Assembly: GCA_021521415.1 (NCBI GenBank)
Contig: JAIQDT010001727.1
Span: 372,001-436,000, forward strand
Origin: Bidens hawaiensis
Taxonomy: Eukaryota > Streptophyta > Magnoliopsida > Asterales > Asteraceae
Length of the DNA: 64,000 bases
Direction of reading: 5' to 3'
The notes beneath the pieces were generated by a model that saw only the letters and a program-made list of their open reading frames with translations, had not been told where the DNA came from and searched no databases. Below, one piece after another: positions 1-10,856 of this stretch. The translations under genes were made by a program, and so were the position numbers. The first letter of the stretch is position 1. Each line of letters begins with the position of its first letter.

Positions 1-1208
1 CCTAGATAACTTGATAAACTTAACATGACATCATGAACATGGATCAACACAATAAGCAAGAATATTGTCATTACTATCCTAGCATGCAGTTGACCAATAC
101 ACATGAACAACTCCTCACCTTACAGCTATTGGAATTTAGCAGAACATTCAAAACCCTAACCAACTATCAACTAGCTTCTATGATCTAATGGGCCCATTCA
201 ATCACAATAATCAAAACACCAAGTAATGATTAAACATAAACCCTAAATCTAAAGAACACAATCAAGAGATATAAGATCTATGTGAAGCTATACTTAACAA
301 TCAATCAGGGTAATAAACATTCATATGCATCATGAAAGAAAAATCAAGTCTTTTACTATTAAAATAACAAAACCATAATCAAAACATTAGTCCAAAGCAA
401 GAATCAAGTCAACACACGTTCATCAAACCTAGGTAGACATGAAGTCTAGCCTAGAATCATTATTGAAAACAATCCTAAACAAGTATTAAAACAAGAAGAA
501 AGACATGATAAATAATGAACAAGGAACAAAAATTAGAGCGATAAAACCCTTTGCGATTGATCCTTGAACACCCGGATGAAAGCTTGATGATCCCCTTGAT
601 TCCTAGCCTCAAAACCTTCACAAACCCCCCTTGGAAAATCGGCTACAATAGTGTCTAATCGACTGGGTTTTGCAAGAGATGTTTATATAAACGAGATATC
701 TGGCTTGGGCTTGCGAAAATGGTTGACCAGGGGACCTAGGCGCCGCGCGGAGGCCTTTGCCCCAAGCCGTCGCGCGGCGCGGTTTGCTTTCTGATGGCTA
801 CGAATTTTCTTTTTTTATTTCATGCTATATCTTGTCTAATTTTGATAATTCTTCTTCTTAAACTTCAAGTAATGTTGAGAACCATCTAGAACTTCTTTCC
901 CTTGACCACCAAGCCACCATATATATGAAAAACATAACAAAACATTAGTGAAGCAATCACGTAACCGTTAACGAGCAAAATGAACAAAACACGAACTTAA
1001 CCTTCACATGAAATGATAGAAAGAATTAAAGCTTAATACTCAAGACACCAAAAGATATAAAACATGTAAACATATAATAAACTTGACTCAAAACCTAAAA
1101 TAATAAAAGATAAACCAAATCACGAACTAAATCGAACTCAAAACATATACATAAAACTTTACAAGGGATTCAAGATGTATAAATAGACGTATATCAAATA
1201 TCCCCACA
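1..1208 (-). mobile_element. Partial Athila-like LTR (left end outside window)
   Basis: Read on the minus strand this block begins TGTGGGGATATTTG at 1208, a start I associate with Athila-type Ty3/Gypsy LTRs. It contains a TATA-like TTTATATAAAC near 682-692 and a GC-rich palindromic stretch near 731-785. It abuts the MULE pseudogene at about 1209, consistent with insertion into an intron of that gene. The other LTR edge lies outside the window, so the target-site duplication (TTAC-type bases follow at 1210) cannot be checked. It has no coding content. Lineage is inferred from the start motif only. Confidence 0.4.
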
Positions 1209-1505
1209 CTTACTCTTTTTTCGTCTCTAAAAAAGTCTTATGCAGTTGAGCCTCGTGTGATCCTGACTGACAAGGACCAAGCCTTGATGAAATCCTGTGA
1301 AATAGTCTTTCCTGAAGCTACCAAAAACCTTTATAGGTGGCACATCACACAGAATATAAAAAAAAACATAAGAGTCTTTTTCAGACATATATCTTTGAAT
1401 CCTTCTCTTACTTGTGGAAAAAACTGTATGAGTCGCCATCAAAAAGTATGTACGACTACAACTGCAGTCAAATGGAAGCAACGTTAGCTGGACACGACAG
1501 ACGTG

Positions 1506-1585
1506 GTAAGTCTTTATCCCGTATATACACATGATTTTAGATTCTAGTTCTACATTGCCTAAATTGTTTTTTTATTGGTTTCTAG
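1506..1585 (+). other. Candidate intron in the MULE pseudogene
   Basis: The donor GTAAGT at 1506-1511 and the acceptor TTTCTAG ending at 1585, after a T-rich tract, bound an 80-bp intron. Splicing at codon phase 1 joins two blocks that both look like FAR1/MULE protein. The bases between carry stops in that frame. Confidence 0.6.
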
Positions 1586-1622
1586 AGGCTTGGTATTATA
1601 TTCGCGGCAACTAGTTGGATCC

Positions 1623-2976
1623 TGTAAGTCCCGAATCTGGATCACTACAATATGATATCAACTCGAACACGATGTTAGTGCGGAATTCTAACATAGTGGT
1701 GATTCAAGAACGTTGTAGAAGAACAATATAAATATAAATAACACAATAATACTCCAAATGCACCCGATTATATCATTGAATCGTTTGGTACATAAGATTA
1801 CACAAATCGGTATTGCTCTCTAGAATATAACTATGAAAGTATGAGAGAGAGCTCTAGTTCTGATCACCAACTACTGACTAACAACTTCTATCAATGTGAA
1901 CAACCAACCCTAACCCTGTACAATCAATCATACCCGGTGGAGTCCCACCAATAGTTAAGCTATAAGTAGGGAATGGGGAGGGTGGATGTAGGCACACCGT
2001 ACCTCTATCCAACGGGATAGAGAGGTGGCTTCCAGAGAGACACTCAGCTCTAGACTACATTTGTATGAGGCAATATAAAATGAAATAAAAGTTCAACTAT
2101 AATATAGTTGATAACAGCACGTAATAAAAATGATAATACTATATGTATATATGTATATATATATATATATGAAAATAAAATATCATAATGGTGTGTGACC
2201 AAAAATAAGGTAAATAGAAATCCCTAAAGTATTCATTTCTCCCTAAAAATTCTTAACTTTAATTGTACTTCTCCAATAATTCCTATCTCCAACCATGTCC
2301 TCGGAGAGATCTAGGTCTATCAAATCATGCTTAATCCTCTCATCCCAAGTCAATTTAGGTCGTCCTCTACCCCTCCTCCCCTCTATGTTAATGTTTTCTA
2401 CAGATCTAACCGGATTCATCGTCTGTCTTCTCTTCACATGTCCAAACCATCTCAATCTCCACTCTCTTATCTTGTCTGATATGTTAGCTACCTATAATCT
2501 CTCTCTAAACACAACGTTTCTTATTCGGTCTAACCTTGTGTGCCCACACATCCAGCGTAGCATTCTCATCTCTACTACCTCCATCTTCCGCACATGTGCC
2601 TTCTTGATGGACCAACAATCTGTTCCATCTAGCATTGTAGGTCTAACTGCTAACCTATAAAATTTTCCCTTTAGTTTAGTTGGGAAACTCTTGTCGCATA
2701 ATATACTCGTGGCTGCTTTCCATCTACACCATCCTACCTGAACTCGATGGGTCACATCGCCCAACATAAACCCTACACAATGTATCTATATATAGGGGAA
2801 ACACACAACCTAGCCCAACATAAAGCCCAAAGCCCAAACTAGCCTAACCGAAATCCATAGGGATTTTGGTATTACACCAATGTAATTCTTCAGCTCGTCT
2901 TCGTTTACATCAATTTAGTCTTGATCAGGTCGGGGTCTTTTGATATGCGTCAGTCTAACCAATTTATGACCCAACA
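1623..2976. mobile_element. Solo LTR inserted in the MULE exon
   Basis: The element starts TGTAAGTCCCG and ends CCCAACA, and is flanked by the 5-bp duplication GATCC (1618-1622 and 2977-2981). Removing it and one copy of the duplication restores reading from LDP to YKEKF in the transposase. It contains a later LINE insertion; without that it is about 500 bp, a size suited to a Copia LTR. There is no internal region, so it is a solo LTR. Its orientation was not determined. Confidence 0.7.
1925..2768 (-). mobile_element. 5'-truncated LINE fragment
   Basis: The minus strand encodes the C-terminal end of a plant LINE reverse transcriptase. The segment 2243-2455 reads MRWFGHVKRRQ and RGRGRPKLTWDERIKHDL, a hallmark tail, and 2492-2767 reads [20 protein letters not shown]. 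The 3'UTR with a (TA)n tract lies toward 1925-2175. Imperfect 13-bp duplications bound it (AACCCTGTACAAT at 1912-1924 and AACCCTACACAAT at 2769-2781). It inserted into the solo LTR. It lacks the endonuclease and the RT catalytic core, so it is dead on arrival. Confidence 0.75.
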
Positions 2977-3579
2977 GATCCATACAAAGAAAAGTTTATG
3001 TCCTGCTGGATTGATGACCGACTAAACTTCGGCGAGCATACAACCCACAGAGTAGAGGGCCAGCACGCGAACTTGAAGAGATACCTTCTGGGGCTGAACA
3101 ATTCGCTAGACTCTATTGCGGCGTTTGCCCTTCAAGTCGTGAATTCCCAAATGGAAGAAATCAGTGCGACCCTTGAAGACTCCTGTGTTAGTATCAAGAA
3201 GTACCATAAGTTGACTTTGTTTAATAAGCTACATAATAGGGTGTCAATTTTTGCTCTCACTAAACTTGACAAAAAGCTGACTTTGCTTGACACATTACAA
3301 GATACGGGGGGTTCGTGCGACCACCGGTTACAAACATCATGGGGCTTGTCGTGTGCTTATAAGATTAACTGGTACACTATTAACAATATACGTATTCCAT
3401 TAAAAGACCTATACCCCTTTTGGAGGAAGCTCGATTTCAGTCCGACGTTTGTTCGATACGAAGAACCAGACTATGAAGCGGAACTGGAAGATGTGAAAAA
3501 ACAAGTTCTAGGACTAAACAACCGAATGCAAAAAAAAAAACAAAAAAAAACAAAAAGAAAAGTATACTCTCAAAGATAA

Positions 3580-4713
3580 TGTATATTCTTCCTGGGAAAT
3601 CGAACAAGGAGGAGCCTGAGAAACGAGAGGACCCTCGGGGGCATCCAAATCTAAACCAACAACCCAAAAAAGAGAAACCCCTAGACAGAGCTCGTACTCC
3701 CTGTCCCCGGAAACTGATCCCCACAGACACAGCTCTTACTCCCCCTCCCCGTCAACTGTACCTTACAGACTCGGCTCGTACTTCCCGTCCTCATCATTTG
3801 ATCCCTACAGACACACCTCGTATGCCCCGTCCCCATCATTTGATCCCCACAGACACAACTCATACGCCCTCTCCCCGTCATTTTATCCCCACAGGTACAA
3901 CTCGTACGCCCCCTCCCTGTCACGGGAACCAACACCCGAAACCCCCATCCATTCGTTGTCGCGTTCCTAGTCTCAGTCTCAGCACCGGTTTAAGATACCT
4001 AAACCACCGAAACGTTCATCTAAAAAGCAGCAGACCGCAGCCGACCTTGGTTTCCCATTATGCGTAACCCAAAGCGCGTCCCAGTCATAGAAAAGTATAC
4101 GCGCCTCATTCCCACCTGGGCATACCCGTTCATCTCATGAATAAGCGATGTAAAGCCAGATGGTAATTGCGGTTTCCGAGCAATCGCTCTCGGTTTAGGC
4201 ATGCGTCAAATAGACTGGAAGGACGTTAGAGCACGCATGAGGAATGAGTTGGACACTAACCAATCGTGGTGGAGGCACAGGTTGAACTACGAGACAACCG
4301 GTAATTATAACACGGTTCGTGATTCGCTAGACTACTCAACGTCTGCTTTATTCCAGCAAAAGAGTAGTTGGTTTACGGTACCTGGGCACGGACACGTAGT
4401 GGCTCAAACGTATGACTGTGTTTTAATCAATCTCCATCTGACTTCCAGTGAGAGTTACTTCCCTATGAGAATGAGTCTGGAACCACTATCTCAGATTCCA
4501 GTGATAGTTATCTTAAATGTTAAAGATCATCATTGGCTCAACATACAATTAGAAGGGAATTTCCCCGTGCCGCTACCAGCACGTCAATGGGAAGGATACG
4601 CCAATGAAGTGGCACACAAATGGAAGTCTTTGTACGAAGATCGTATAACAGAGTATCTACGAATAAGGGAAACTTGGCGAGTGCAAACTGAACTGAAGAG
4701 CCAGTTTATTTAG
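3580..4713 (+). pseudogene. Ser/Pro repeat linker plus OTU cysteine-protease domain
   Basis: This follows the MULE transposase on the same strand and was probably part of the same protein. Six 42-bp repeats at 3689-3940 encode a 14-residue unit of the form SYxPSPSFDPHRH in one frame. The OTU part begins near 4080 with TWAYPFIS. An in-frame TGA at 4137-4139 is followed by DVKPDGNCGFRAIALGLG, where D-G-N-C is the catalytic motif of OTU deubiquitinase-like proteases. VKDHHWLNIQLEG (about 4519-4557) supplies the histidine block. The stretch after 4201 is open to the stop at about 4713. The OTU frame equals the transposase C-terminal frame, whereas the repeat linker is in another, so at least two frameshifts lie between. 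It is non-functional as it stands. Confidence 0.7.
3689..3940 (+). repeat. 42-bp coding tandem repeat (6 units)
   Basis: Units begin at 3689, 3731, 3773, 3815, 3857 and 3899, exactly 42 bp apart. The period is a multiple of three. The frame that reads SSYSPSPS-type peptide is conserved between units, suggesting it was once translated. Confidence 0.85.
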
Positions 4714-5257
4714 GATGATGTGTACGCTTTAGTTTGAGAAACAATGAATAAAATGTTTGTATTATTATGAATAATTATTAATAAAATGTTTGTGTTATCA
4801 ACAATGTTTTTTACATATACTTTTTTTATATATAGTTGAGAATGATAAAATATATAAAAATAATATTAAAAAATCAACAATTTTATAAAATATTATATTT
4901 TTTACAATAATATTTATAAAAATAATATTTTTTAAAATAATATATAATAAGGAATAATATATTTGATTGTGAATAAGGAATATATTATTTTTTAAAAATA
5001 ATATATTCTTTTATAATATTTTTTTAAAAAATAATATATTTTATAATAAGAAATAACATCATAAAATTAATATTAAAAATAATATAAAAAAAATCAACAA
5101 TTTTTTATAATATATTTTTTAAATATAATATTTTAATATGATAAAATATATATTACTCACAATATAAGAAATCAATAATTTTTATACTATATTTTTAAAA
5201 ATAATACATTTAATAATAAGAAATAATATAAAATAATACAATAAATATCTGCATGTG
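4714..5257. other. AT-rich intergenic DNA, no gene seen
   Basis: Mostly A/T runs with reiterated AATAATAT-type words. I find no supported ORF or RNA here. It probably holds the 3' flank of the MULE pseudogene, but no terminal inverted repeat was recognised. Confidence 0.6.
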
Positions 5258-5348
5258 GATCAGATTTGCCAAGGATTGACCGATCCGCCACGGATTCTAC
5301 TGCAGATCAGATCCGTGGCGGATCGATCAATCCTTGGCGGATCTGATT
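5258..5348. repeat. Inverted repeat with 38-bp arms, GGCGGATC-rich
   Basis: Arms at 5258-5295 and 5311-5348 are complementary at about 34 of 38 positions around a 15-bp loop. Both contain CCGCCACGGAT or ATCCGTGGCGGAT. Related words recur at 6116-6125, 20814-20847 and 27108-27123, so this may belong to a dispersed repeat family. Confidence 0.75.
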
Positions 5349-5474
5349 CATATTTGATTGTGTTAAATACCGACGGGTTATAACCGTTCAACTCGCCAAA
5401 ACCTCAACAAATGCTCAACCTTTCAATCAAAACATCACCAGATTATACCACCAAAACCACCACCACCGAAAAAT

Positions 5475-5719
5475 AATGGCGACGGGGTCCGAAAATAGCA
5501 TCTACACAGCCCTAATAATTTCGTTCAGAAATAGGGGTGGCTATATAAATTCTATTTTGGAGTCTGTTATTATTACAAAATAAAATCATATGCTGGTGGA
5601 AAATAATGACGACGGGGTCTGAAAATAGCATCTACACAACCATACTAATTTCGTTCATAAATAGGGGTGGCTGTGTAAATGCTATTTTAGAGTCTATTAT
5701 TATTACAAAATAAAACCAT
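5475..5719. repeat. Two-unit tandem duplication of about 128 bp
   Basis: The block starting with AATAATGGCGACGGGGTC at about 5475 recurs with minor changes at about 5603 (AATAATGACGACGGGGTC). Both share an AAATAGGGGTGGCTRTRTAAA segment. A partial third echo (GGCTGTGTAGATGCTATTTT) follows at about 5723. It has no coding meaning. Confidence 0.7.
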
Positions 5720-6143
5720 CTGTTGGCTGTGTAGATGCTATTTTGAACTTATGTGCTACCAGTGTAGCTTCCGTGAGCTGGCGGAACACTTTAGTAGTCC
5801 CCCTTTATAAATCCCAACAGTGCCCTTTATTGGGGATTGTGACGATCTGCACTGGTCAGCCACATAATAAAGTCTCGTATCAACCTTCATGGGGTTTCCA
5901 GTATCAACAAAGATTGCACTTATGCGCCCACATGGGGTGCATCAAGCAATCTTTGGTTTTTGATGAATTCGATGTCACCCCAAATTGTTGCTTTGCTGAT
6001 GTTAACAGATCAATGACTCCATTATATCAGCAAGGTTTGACACAGCTAGTGGAGGAGATATGTGGGCATAACGGTACCTGTATAGGGTACATTATTTAAA
6101 GTTATCCGGTGTATCCTGGCGGATTTGACATTCCAGTGACTGG
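5720..6143. other. Pre-insertion flank of the Copia element
   Basis: A stretch open without an ATG start (5743-6099) encodes a Cys-containing peptide I do not recognise. A motif at about 6050-6075, GGAGGAGATATGTGGG, recurs on the other side of the Copia element at about 20390-20405, so the two flanks share a diverged repeat. I do not call a gene. Confidence 0.35.
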
Positions 6144-6710
6144 TGTTTGATCCCGTACTTGAACAATAACCAACAATCAATAACGATTAACACAGATCTC
6201 AGATCTGCCAGTTATAATATTATAGATCTATCTCATAATCTACCTTGATTCGGTGTTATACGTATGTATATATATTAAATAAGTTTAACGTGAAGCTTGA
6301 GAGAGAGTATAAACTTTAAACTTTTCTGAATAATATTAATTCTCTCAAAACTTCCACTATTTACAAGTGAACAGTGGTTCACTATTTATAGAAGACGATC
6401 TGGTTCGTTAACATCCCCTAGCGAACCAGCATCCCCTTCGTTAAATAAATTAACTTAACGAACCACCCCCTGATTCGTTAACATCCCCTAACGAATCAGG
6501 AGGGAATACATTATAATGTCCTAGTTCGCTAACATCCCTAGCGAACTAGACTTAACCTTAACGAACTAGTCTTAGTTCACTAACATTCCTAGCGAACTAG
6601 ACTTAAACATAACGAATTAGACTAAAATAAACATTAAATATTACATTTAAATATCAAATAAACATTAATGATAATTACAAAGACTCTAGACGCAAAACCA
6701 TGCACTAACA
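6144..6710 (-). repeat. Copia 3' LTR
   Basis: On the minus strand it starts TGTTAGTGCATGG and ends GGATCAAACA, with a TATA box TATAAATAG at about 6381-6389. Upstream of that box is a chain of stem-loops built from TTCGTTA/TAACGAA words. Its inner edge touches the polypurine tract at 6711. Confidence 0.85.
6400..6600. promoter_or_regulatory. String of co-varying stem-loops in LTR U3
   Basis: Consecutive inverted repeats lie at 6400-6429, 6437-6462, 6469-6500, 6521-6549 and 6573-6599. Arms change together, for example GATTCGTTA with TAACGAATC and AGTTCGCTA with TAGCGAACT. The loops of the first, third, fourth and fifth hairpins share ACATYCCY-type sequence. In element orientation they lie just upstream of the LTR TATA box. 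Regulatory function is inferred from position only. Confidence 0.55.
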
Positions 6711-6725
6711 GACACCCCCTCGTCT
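6711..6725 (-). other. Copia polypurine tract
   Basis: The minus strand reads AGACGAGGGGGTGTC directly before the TGTTAG start of the 3' LTR, the position and composition expected for the plus-strand DNA synthesis primer. Confidence 0.65.
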
Positions 6726-6744
6726 TGAGCTCTTTGTCTTTAAC

Positions 6745-8148
6745 TTATTTGAAACGCTTTGTCTGCCAATCTCTGCAACTATGAATCCCATGTTCATAGC
6801 ATACACGAACGACACGTTGGAATTGCATAGCCAGGTCGTAATCTTCTTGGCGTTCAAACAAAATCTGCTTCCTGTGTAGCACGTCATTGTCTGTCTCTGA
6901 TAAATTAACCAACCACATCGGATCGATTATTTTGATAAGCTCAGTCTGTAGTCCTCGACCACGAACAATAACGGCCTCGCCAGTACGATTGTCATAGTAC
7001 CAACGGTTGAAAGACAGTTGAATATCTTGAGGCATTGTCTTCACAGGAACCCTTCTCATTGTCTTTGGTGGCTTCACTTTCAAAACAAGTTTCTTCCAGC
7101 CGGTCCTTGGATCAATCTCATCAGTACGTTTATGTCTTGGGACCTGGAGCTTGAAGAATTTGAAGCCATGATTGACCTCGAATAGTAAGTGTTGATGAAA
7201 CCACTCAGCAGTTCGGTTACCCCCACGATTGATAAATGGACGTCTCGCGAGGGTGCGTACGTCCCAACGCGGTAATGTTAAAACATCCATTATCCTCTCG
7301 TAATATTGGATACCTTTTTCCCATTTAACAATACATACCTTAAGGTCTGAATCGTAGAGCCAGGAGACAATATCACCATGTACCTTAGAAACAGTCTTGA
7401 AGGTAGTCATCTGATTTGCCTCAATCCAAGCAGCAGCTGTATCCTTTCTTTCTTTATCTACGTACCGATAAGCACTGATGATCTTACCCACTCTTTGGCG
7501 TTTGAACCATCTTTCAATGTCATCATCAGTCACTTCTTTGAGTGAAGGAACAGTCCGTTGCACAATCTTCTCCAGTTCATTCTCAGTCTCCTTAATTACG
7601 TCTTCATTAAATACCGGAGCACCTTGATCAACATTTGCGTGTTGATACAAGTCCGGGTACTCTTCAGCTGTCACATCCTCCATTTCAATCTCCTCGTTCT
7701 CATAAATAAAATCTGTATTCATAAATAATGGATCAACCTCTATTTCTTCCTCATTGATCACTTCGACATCGGGCTCAGTCTCTAACTCAGTCAACTGATC
7801 GTCATTCAGCCCAAGCAGAATCGAAATCTGCTCCCGTGTCAAAGATCTAACCACAAACTCACCAATCTGTATCTCATCTTTGTTCACCATACTTCTAACC
7901 ATTCCCAATTCATCAATAAATATCACCGTGTTAGCCTCAATCATTTCTATTGGCTTGGCTGCTGTTGGATCTTGATATGAAATTATCTGCTTGTTCGAAT
8001 CATTAGCGCCACTGACATCAGCACCAGAGGATGAACCGTGCGATTGTTTAGGCTCACCTCCTGCATCAGATTCGTCAGGATCATCATCATCATTTTTGAG
8101 TTTCTTGAGGGCATCTTCTTTACAAGTTAATTGTAAAATTAACTCATC
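6745..8148 (-). pseudogene. Copia accessory protein, C-terminal part
   Basis: The C-terminal half of the accessory ORF lies between pol and the 3' LTR. The frame is open from just after a TAA at 8149-8151 down to 6745; the first ATG in it is at 7944 (399 codons). It has an acidic stretch (7560-7830), then a Trp/Arg-rich region with RWFKRQRVGKIISAYRYVD and FNRWYYDNRTGEAV. I remember this combination from Asteraceae retroelement proteins but know no function. It reads in the same frame as the 8152-8403 segment, so a single stop codon separates them. Host-gene capture or an env-like replacement are both possible; I see no membrane segment to support an envelope. Confidence 0.65.
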
Positions 8149-8403
8149 TTATTCTTTTAATTTCATCCCCTGAGACTCAACAATCGCACGCAACGACTTG
8201 GTCTCTTTCTGACAGAACGAAATATAGCTCATCATTTTTCGTTGATTCTCCATGAGTCGTTCTTGATTGAGTCGGTCAGCTGCCATTTGATTTTTATATA
8301 AATGTAGCAGATTAAGCAACATTTCCGTTTGACGTCCAGGTGACAAATTGTATACAGATGGATGAACTGGTTGAATAGGTCCCTGAGGCCGAGTGATTCT
8401 CAT
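8149..8403 (-). pseudogene. Copia accessory protein, middle segment
   Basis: An 84-residue piece starting MRITRPQGPIQPVHPSVYN and ending GMKLKE at a TAA. Gln/Asn/Glu-rich helical composition (RLNQERLMENQRKMM) suggests a short coiled coil. Upstream of its ATG the same frame continues as a proline-rich run overlapping the end of the N-terminal ORF, so a one-base shift around 8410-8480, in a C-rich stretch, split a once continuous protein. Confidence 0.6.
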
Positions 8404-8416
8404 GAAAGAGACATCA

Positions 8417-9751
8417 CTAGGCGGAGGCGGAGGAAAAGTAGTTGTTGGCAGAGGGGGAGGTCGACAGCACAGCAGGAGGCCTCGGTATTTCGGTCAACGC
8501 CATTTGAGGAATTAAACCGAGCCTCTCATGTGACACCATCGTCGTTGTCAAGGTGAGCATCGGAGTGCTAGTAGTTAGCGGCACCGCCGAGCTTTGAGTA
8601 GTTGATTGACGTGGTAGTGGTGTTCCAATAATTACCCCAGCCCCAGCAGACACACGGGGCTTCTTCGATGGTTCATCAGTAGCTACCGCTTTGCCCTTTC
8701 GTTTTCGTTCTTGCTGAGCTTTCATGGTGGCAGCTAGAGCAGCATCGACTGCATCTTGTTGTTCTTTCAGAGCTCGCTCACCAGCTCCATCATCACCATC
8801 ATCATTGTTACCATCATCATCTCCACCATCATTGTTCCCACCTTCTCCCCCTTCACGCTCGGAATCCGAATCATCATGGATCCAGCGCTCATTAGGAGGA
8901 CATACGTAATCCGGATTGATTACATGACCAATCATCCGTTTGTCCTGTGGCTTGTCTTTTCTATATATTAACATACGATGCACCGTTTCAGCTTTCATAT
9001 GTTCCATATCAAGAATATCGTTCACCAACGATCGATCAATCACCAATTTCGGTATCAGGTCCTGAATAATTAGCTGTAAAAAGCGTGGATATATTAAGAA
9101 CTTCTTCGACGGTAGAGTTTGCTGAACTTGCTCTTTCAGATGATCAAAGATAAGTTCTAAGTAGTTGAATGGTTTGTTCAGGATTAGGGCAACAAACGCC
9201 GATTGTAAACTTAGTCTGCATTCATTGAAACCACCTCGACGTCCACTCAAGCAATGAAGTAAGACATGCATCAAGTACTTGTATGGTGGACACAACCCAT
9301 TCTTGTTCAACATGGACCGACGAATATCACCCCCATAATTTAATCGTGTGAATAAACCCCTAACCAGCGTCCTGTCAAATTCACTCGGATAATCATCACT
9401 ATCGTCAAATTGAAGTACCCGACGAATGACCTCAACATCAATCGTAATGGGAATCTGATTGATTGTAGCTTGAACCCAATTATTTTCTTCAACATATACC
9501 GCCGTGTTCCAAAATTGTCTGATTATACTAATATACACCTTAGGTTTAGCAGTGATTGCATAATGTATCTTCGAACGGCGTAAGAAATTCAACATAGCTC
9601 CGAACGTCCTTAAATCAGCCACATCATGATCGACATAAGCACAGATGTTGTGCTTCTTATCGAACGGTAATAGAATCATTTCGACTTGTTGAGTTTGTTG
9701 TTGTGGTTGTTCTTGACGAGGTTGTTCCTGTGGTTGTTCTTGTTCAGCCAT
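8417..9751 (-). pseudogene. Copia accessory protein, N-terminal part
   Basis: 444 codons from ATG at 9751. A Gln/Glu-rich start is followed by a compact domain at about residues 25-260 (LRTFGAMLNFLRRSKIHYAI; VYISIIRQFWNTAVYVEENN; KYLMHVLLHCLS; KKFLIYPRFLQLIIQ), then an acidic Asp/Gly/Asn tract and a Ser/Thr/Pro tail. I recall the FWNTA...YPRFLQ pattern from many composite-family proteins, some named 'synaptobrevin, longin-like' in automatic annotation; I see nothing that proves a SNARE role. The start is supported by an in-frame ATG and an acceptor-like ATACAG just upstream. The frame breaks near the 3' end, so the full protein (about 1000 codons) is no longer made. Confidence 0.65.
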
Positions 9752-9757
9752 GATTTA

Positions 9758-10723
9758 CTGTATAAATAAAACCAATATGAGAATAGACATCACCATATAT
9801 AATCAAAAGATATGTGTAATTAATCTAGTTACGCGTATTAGAAAATTTAAATCCTTTAATTAAATTAAATGAATATTAAATTTAGTTAACTAATTTTTAT
9901 TTAAATATTAAAAAATTTTAAATCCTTTAAATCCTATAATTAAAGTAAAAATTTTTCTATTTTTTTTTCTTTTTAAATGTCATTCTTTAAGAATCACACT
10001 GATTCGTTATACAAAGATAACGAATCAGGAGAGATTCGTTATACAAAGATAATGAATCAGGCGATTCGCTATCAAGTAAATATCTTAACGAACTGGACCT
10101 AGCGAATCACTATTTAATTTTAACGAACTAATCTCTAGTTCGTCATATTTTAAACGAATCAAACTCTGATTCGTGTGACATCTTATTCGCTAAGCTAGTT
10201 CGTGTAAAATCTTAACGAATTGGACACGAAACAGTTCCAATTCGCTAAGACTAACGAATGGTCATAATTAAGACTTTTTCTTTGACTTCACAAAGTCAAG
10301 GTCAAAATTATCAAGAACAATAATAGTCAGCAACTTAAACCCAGATTCAATTCGGCCATAACCATCGTTGAACCATCAAGATAATCAGCTTGTTAAGCTC
10401 GGAAACACACTCATTAATGTAGGTGAATGAGATTGAGACTCATTACCCAAATGTGTTAATAATCAAACGAACCAACAGTGAATATCAAGAACACATAACA
10501 ATAATTAACCCAGCAAACAATAATCAGATATTGATTAGAGTCCACCAAGGGTATCGGAAAGTGATTCCGATCAAAATGATATCAAAATCATACAATTAAG
10601 AACATAAATTATACACAAACGAGTTTCAAAGGTTCAAAACCCTTAAACCCTTAAAACTACATAATTCAACAGTTAATTCATTGTCATTTTTGACGAAAAT
10701 GATATCGCCAAGAACATTTATAC
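9758..10723 (-). other. Candidate 5'UTR intron of the accessory gene
   Basis: On the minus strand the donor CTAAG|GTATAA is at 10723 and the acceptor TTATTTATACAG ends at 9758, seven bases before the ATG. The 966-bp interval is AT-rich and carries CGAATC words at 9990-10260. This is inferred from sequence alone; no transcript was seen. Confidence 0.5.
9990..10260. repeat. CGAATC/TTCGTTA word cluster, intronic
   Basis: Reiterated GATTCGTTA, TAACGAATC, CTAGTTCG and TTCGCTA words in both orientations, many in pairs able to form hairpins. This is the same vocabulary as the LTR U3. Confidence 0.7.
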
Positions 10724-10849
10724 CTTAGAAACTCAAATTGATCTTTGAAATGTTCAAACTTAAAGATCGAAAATATCAGAGAGAATTTGAACAGTTTCTG
10801 AAAGATGAAGAAAGAAGACGAACAGTGGAATACTATTCGTTATCTTGTC

Positions 10850-10856
10850 TTATATA
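10850..10856 (-). promoter_or_regulatory. Candidate TATA box of the accessory gene
   Basis: The minus strand reads CTGCTATATAAGACAAG, followed about 120 bp downstream by the candidate 5'UTR donor site. Directly upstream (10885-11165) lies a dense run of AACGAATC/TTCGTTA words like those upstream of the LTR TATA box. Confidence 0.5.

Larger units (their letters stand above)
1233..3579 (+). pseudogene. MULE/FAR1-like transposase, broken
   Basis: This is a remnant of a Mutator-like transposase of the FAR1/FRS type, which in active elements binds the terminal repeats and catalyses transposition. The segment at 1245-1356 reads VILTDKDQALMKSCEIVFP, the DDE-core block. Phase then changes in an A-run at about 1356-1366, and the chain continues through KKLYESPSKSM to DRR at 1504. 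A GT-AG intron fits at 1506-1585 and joins DRR to EAWYYIRGN in phase. An in-frame TAG follows where I expect Trp. The exon is split after 1622 by a solo LTR and resumes at 2977 as PYKEKFMSCWIDDRLNFG, the conserved C-terminal block, ending in a Lys/Gln-rich tail at 3579. One frameshift, one nonsense codon and the insertion make it non-functional. Confidence 0.75.

Noticed and set aside
5743..6099. 118-codon open frame as a host gene
   Set aside because: No ATG start (begins at TTG), no recognised family, and part is a diverged repeat also seen at 20390.
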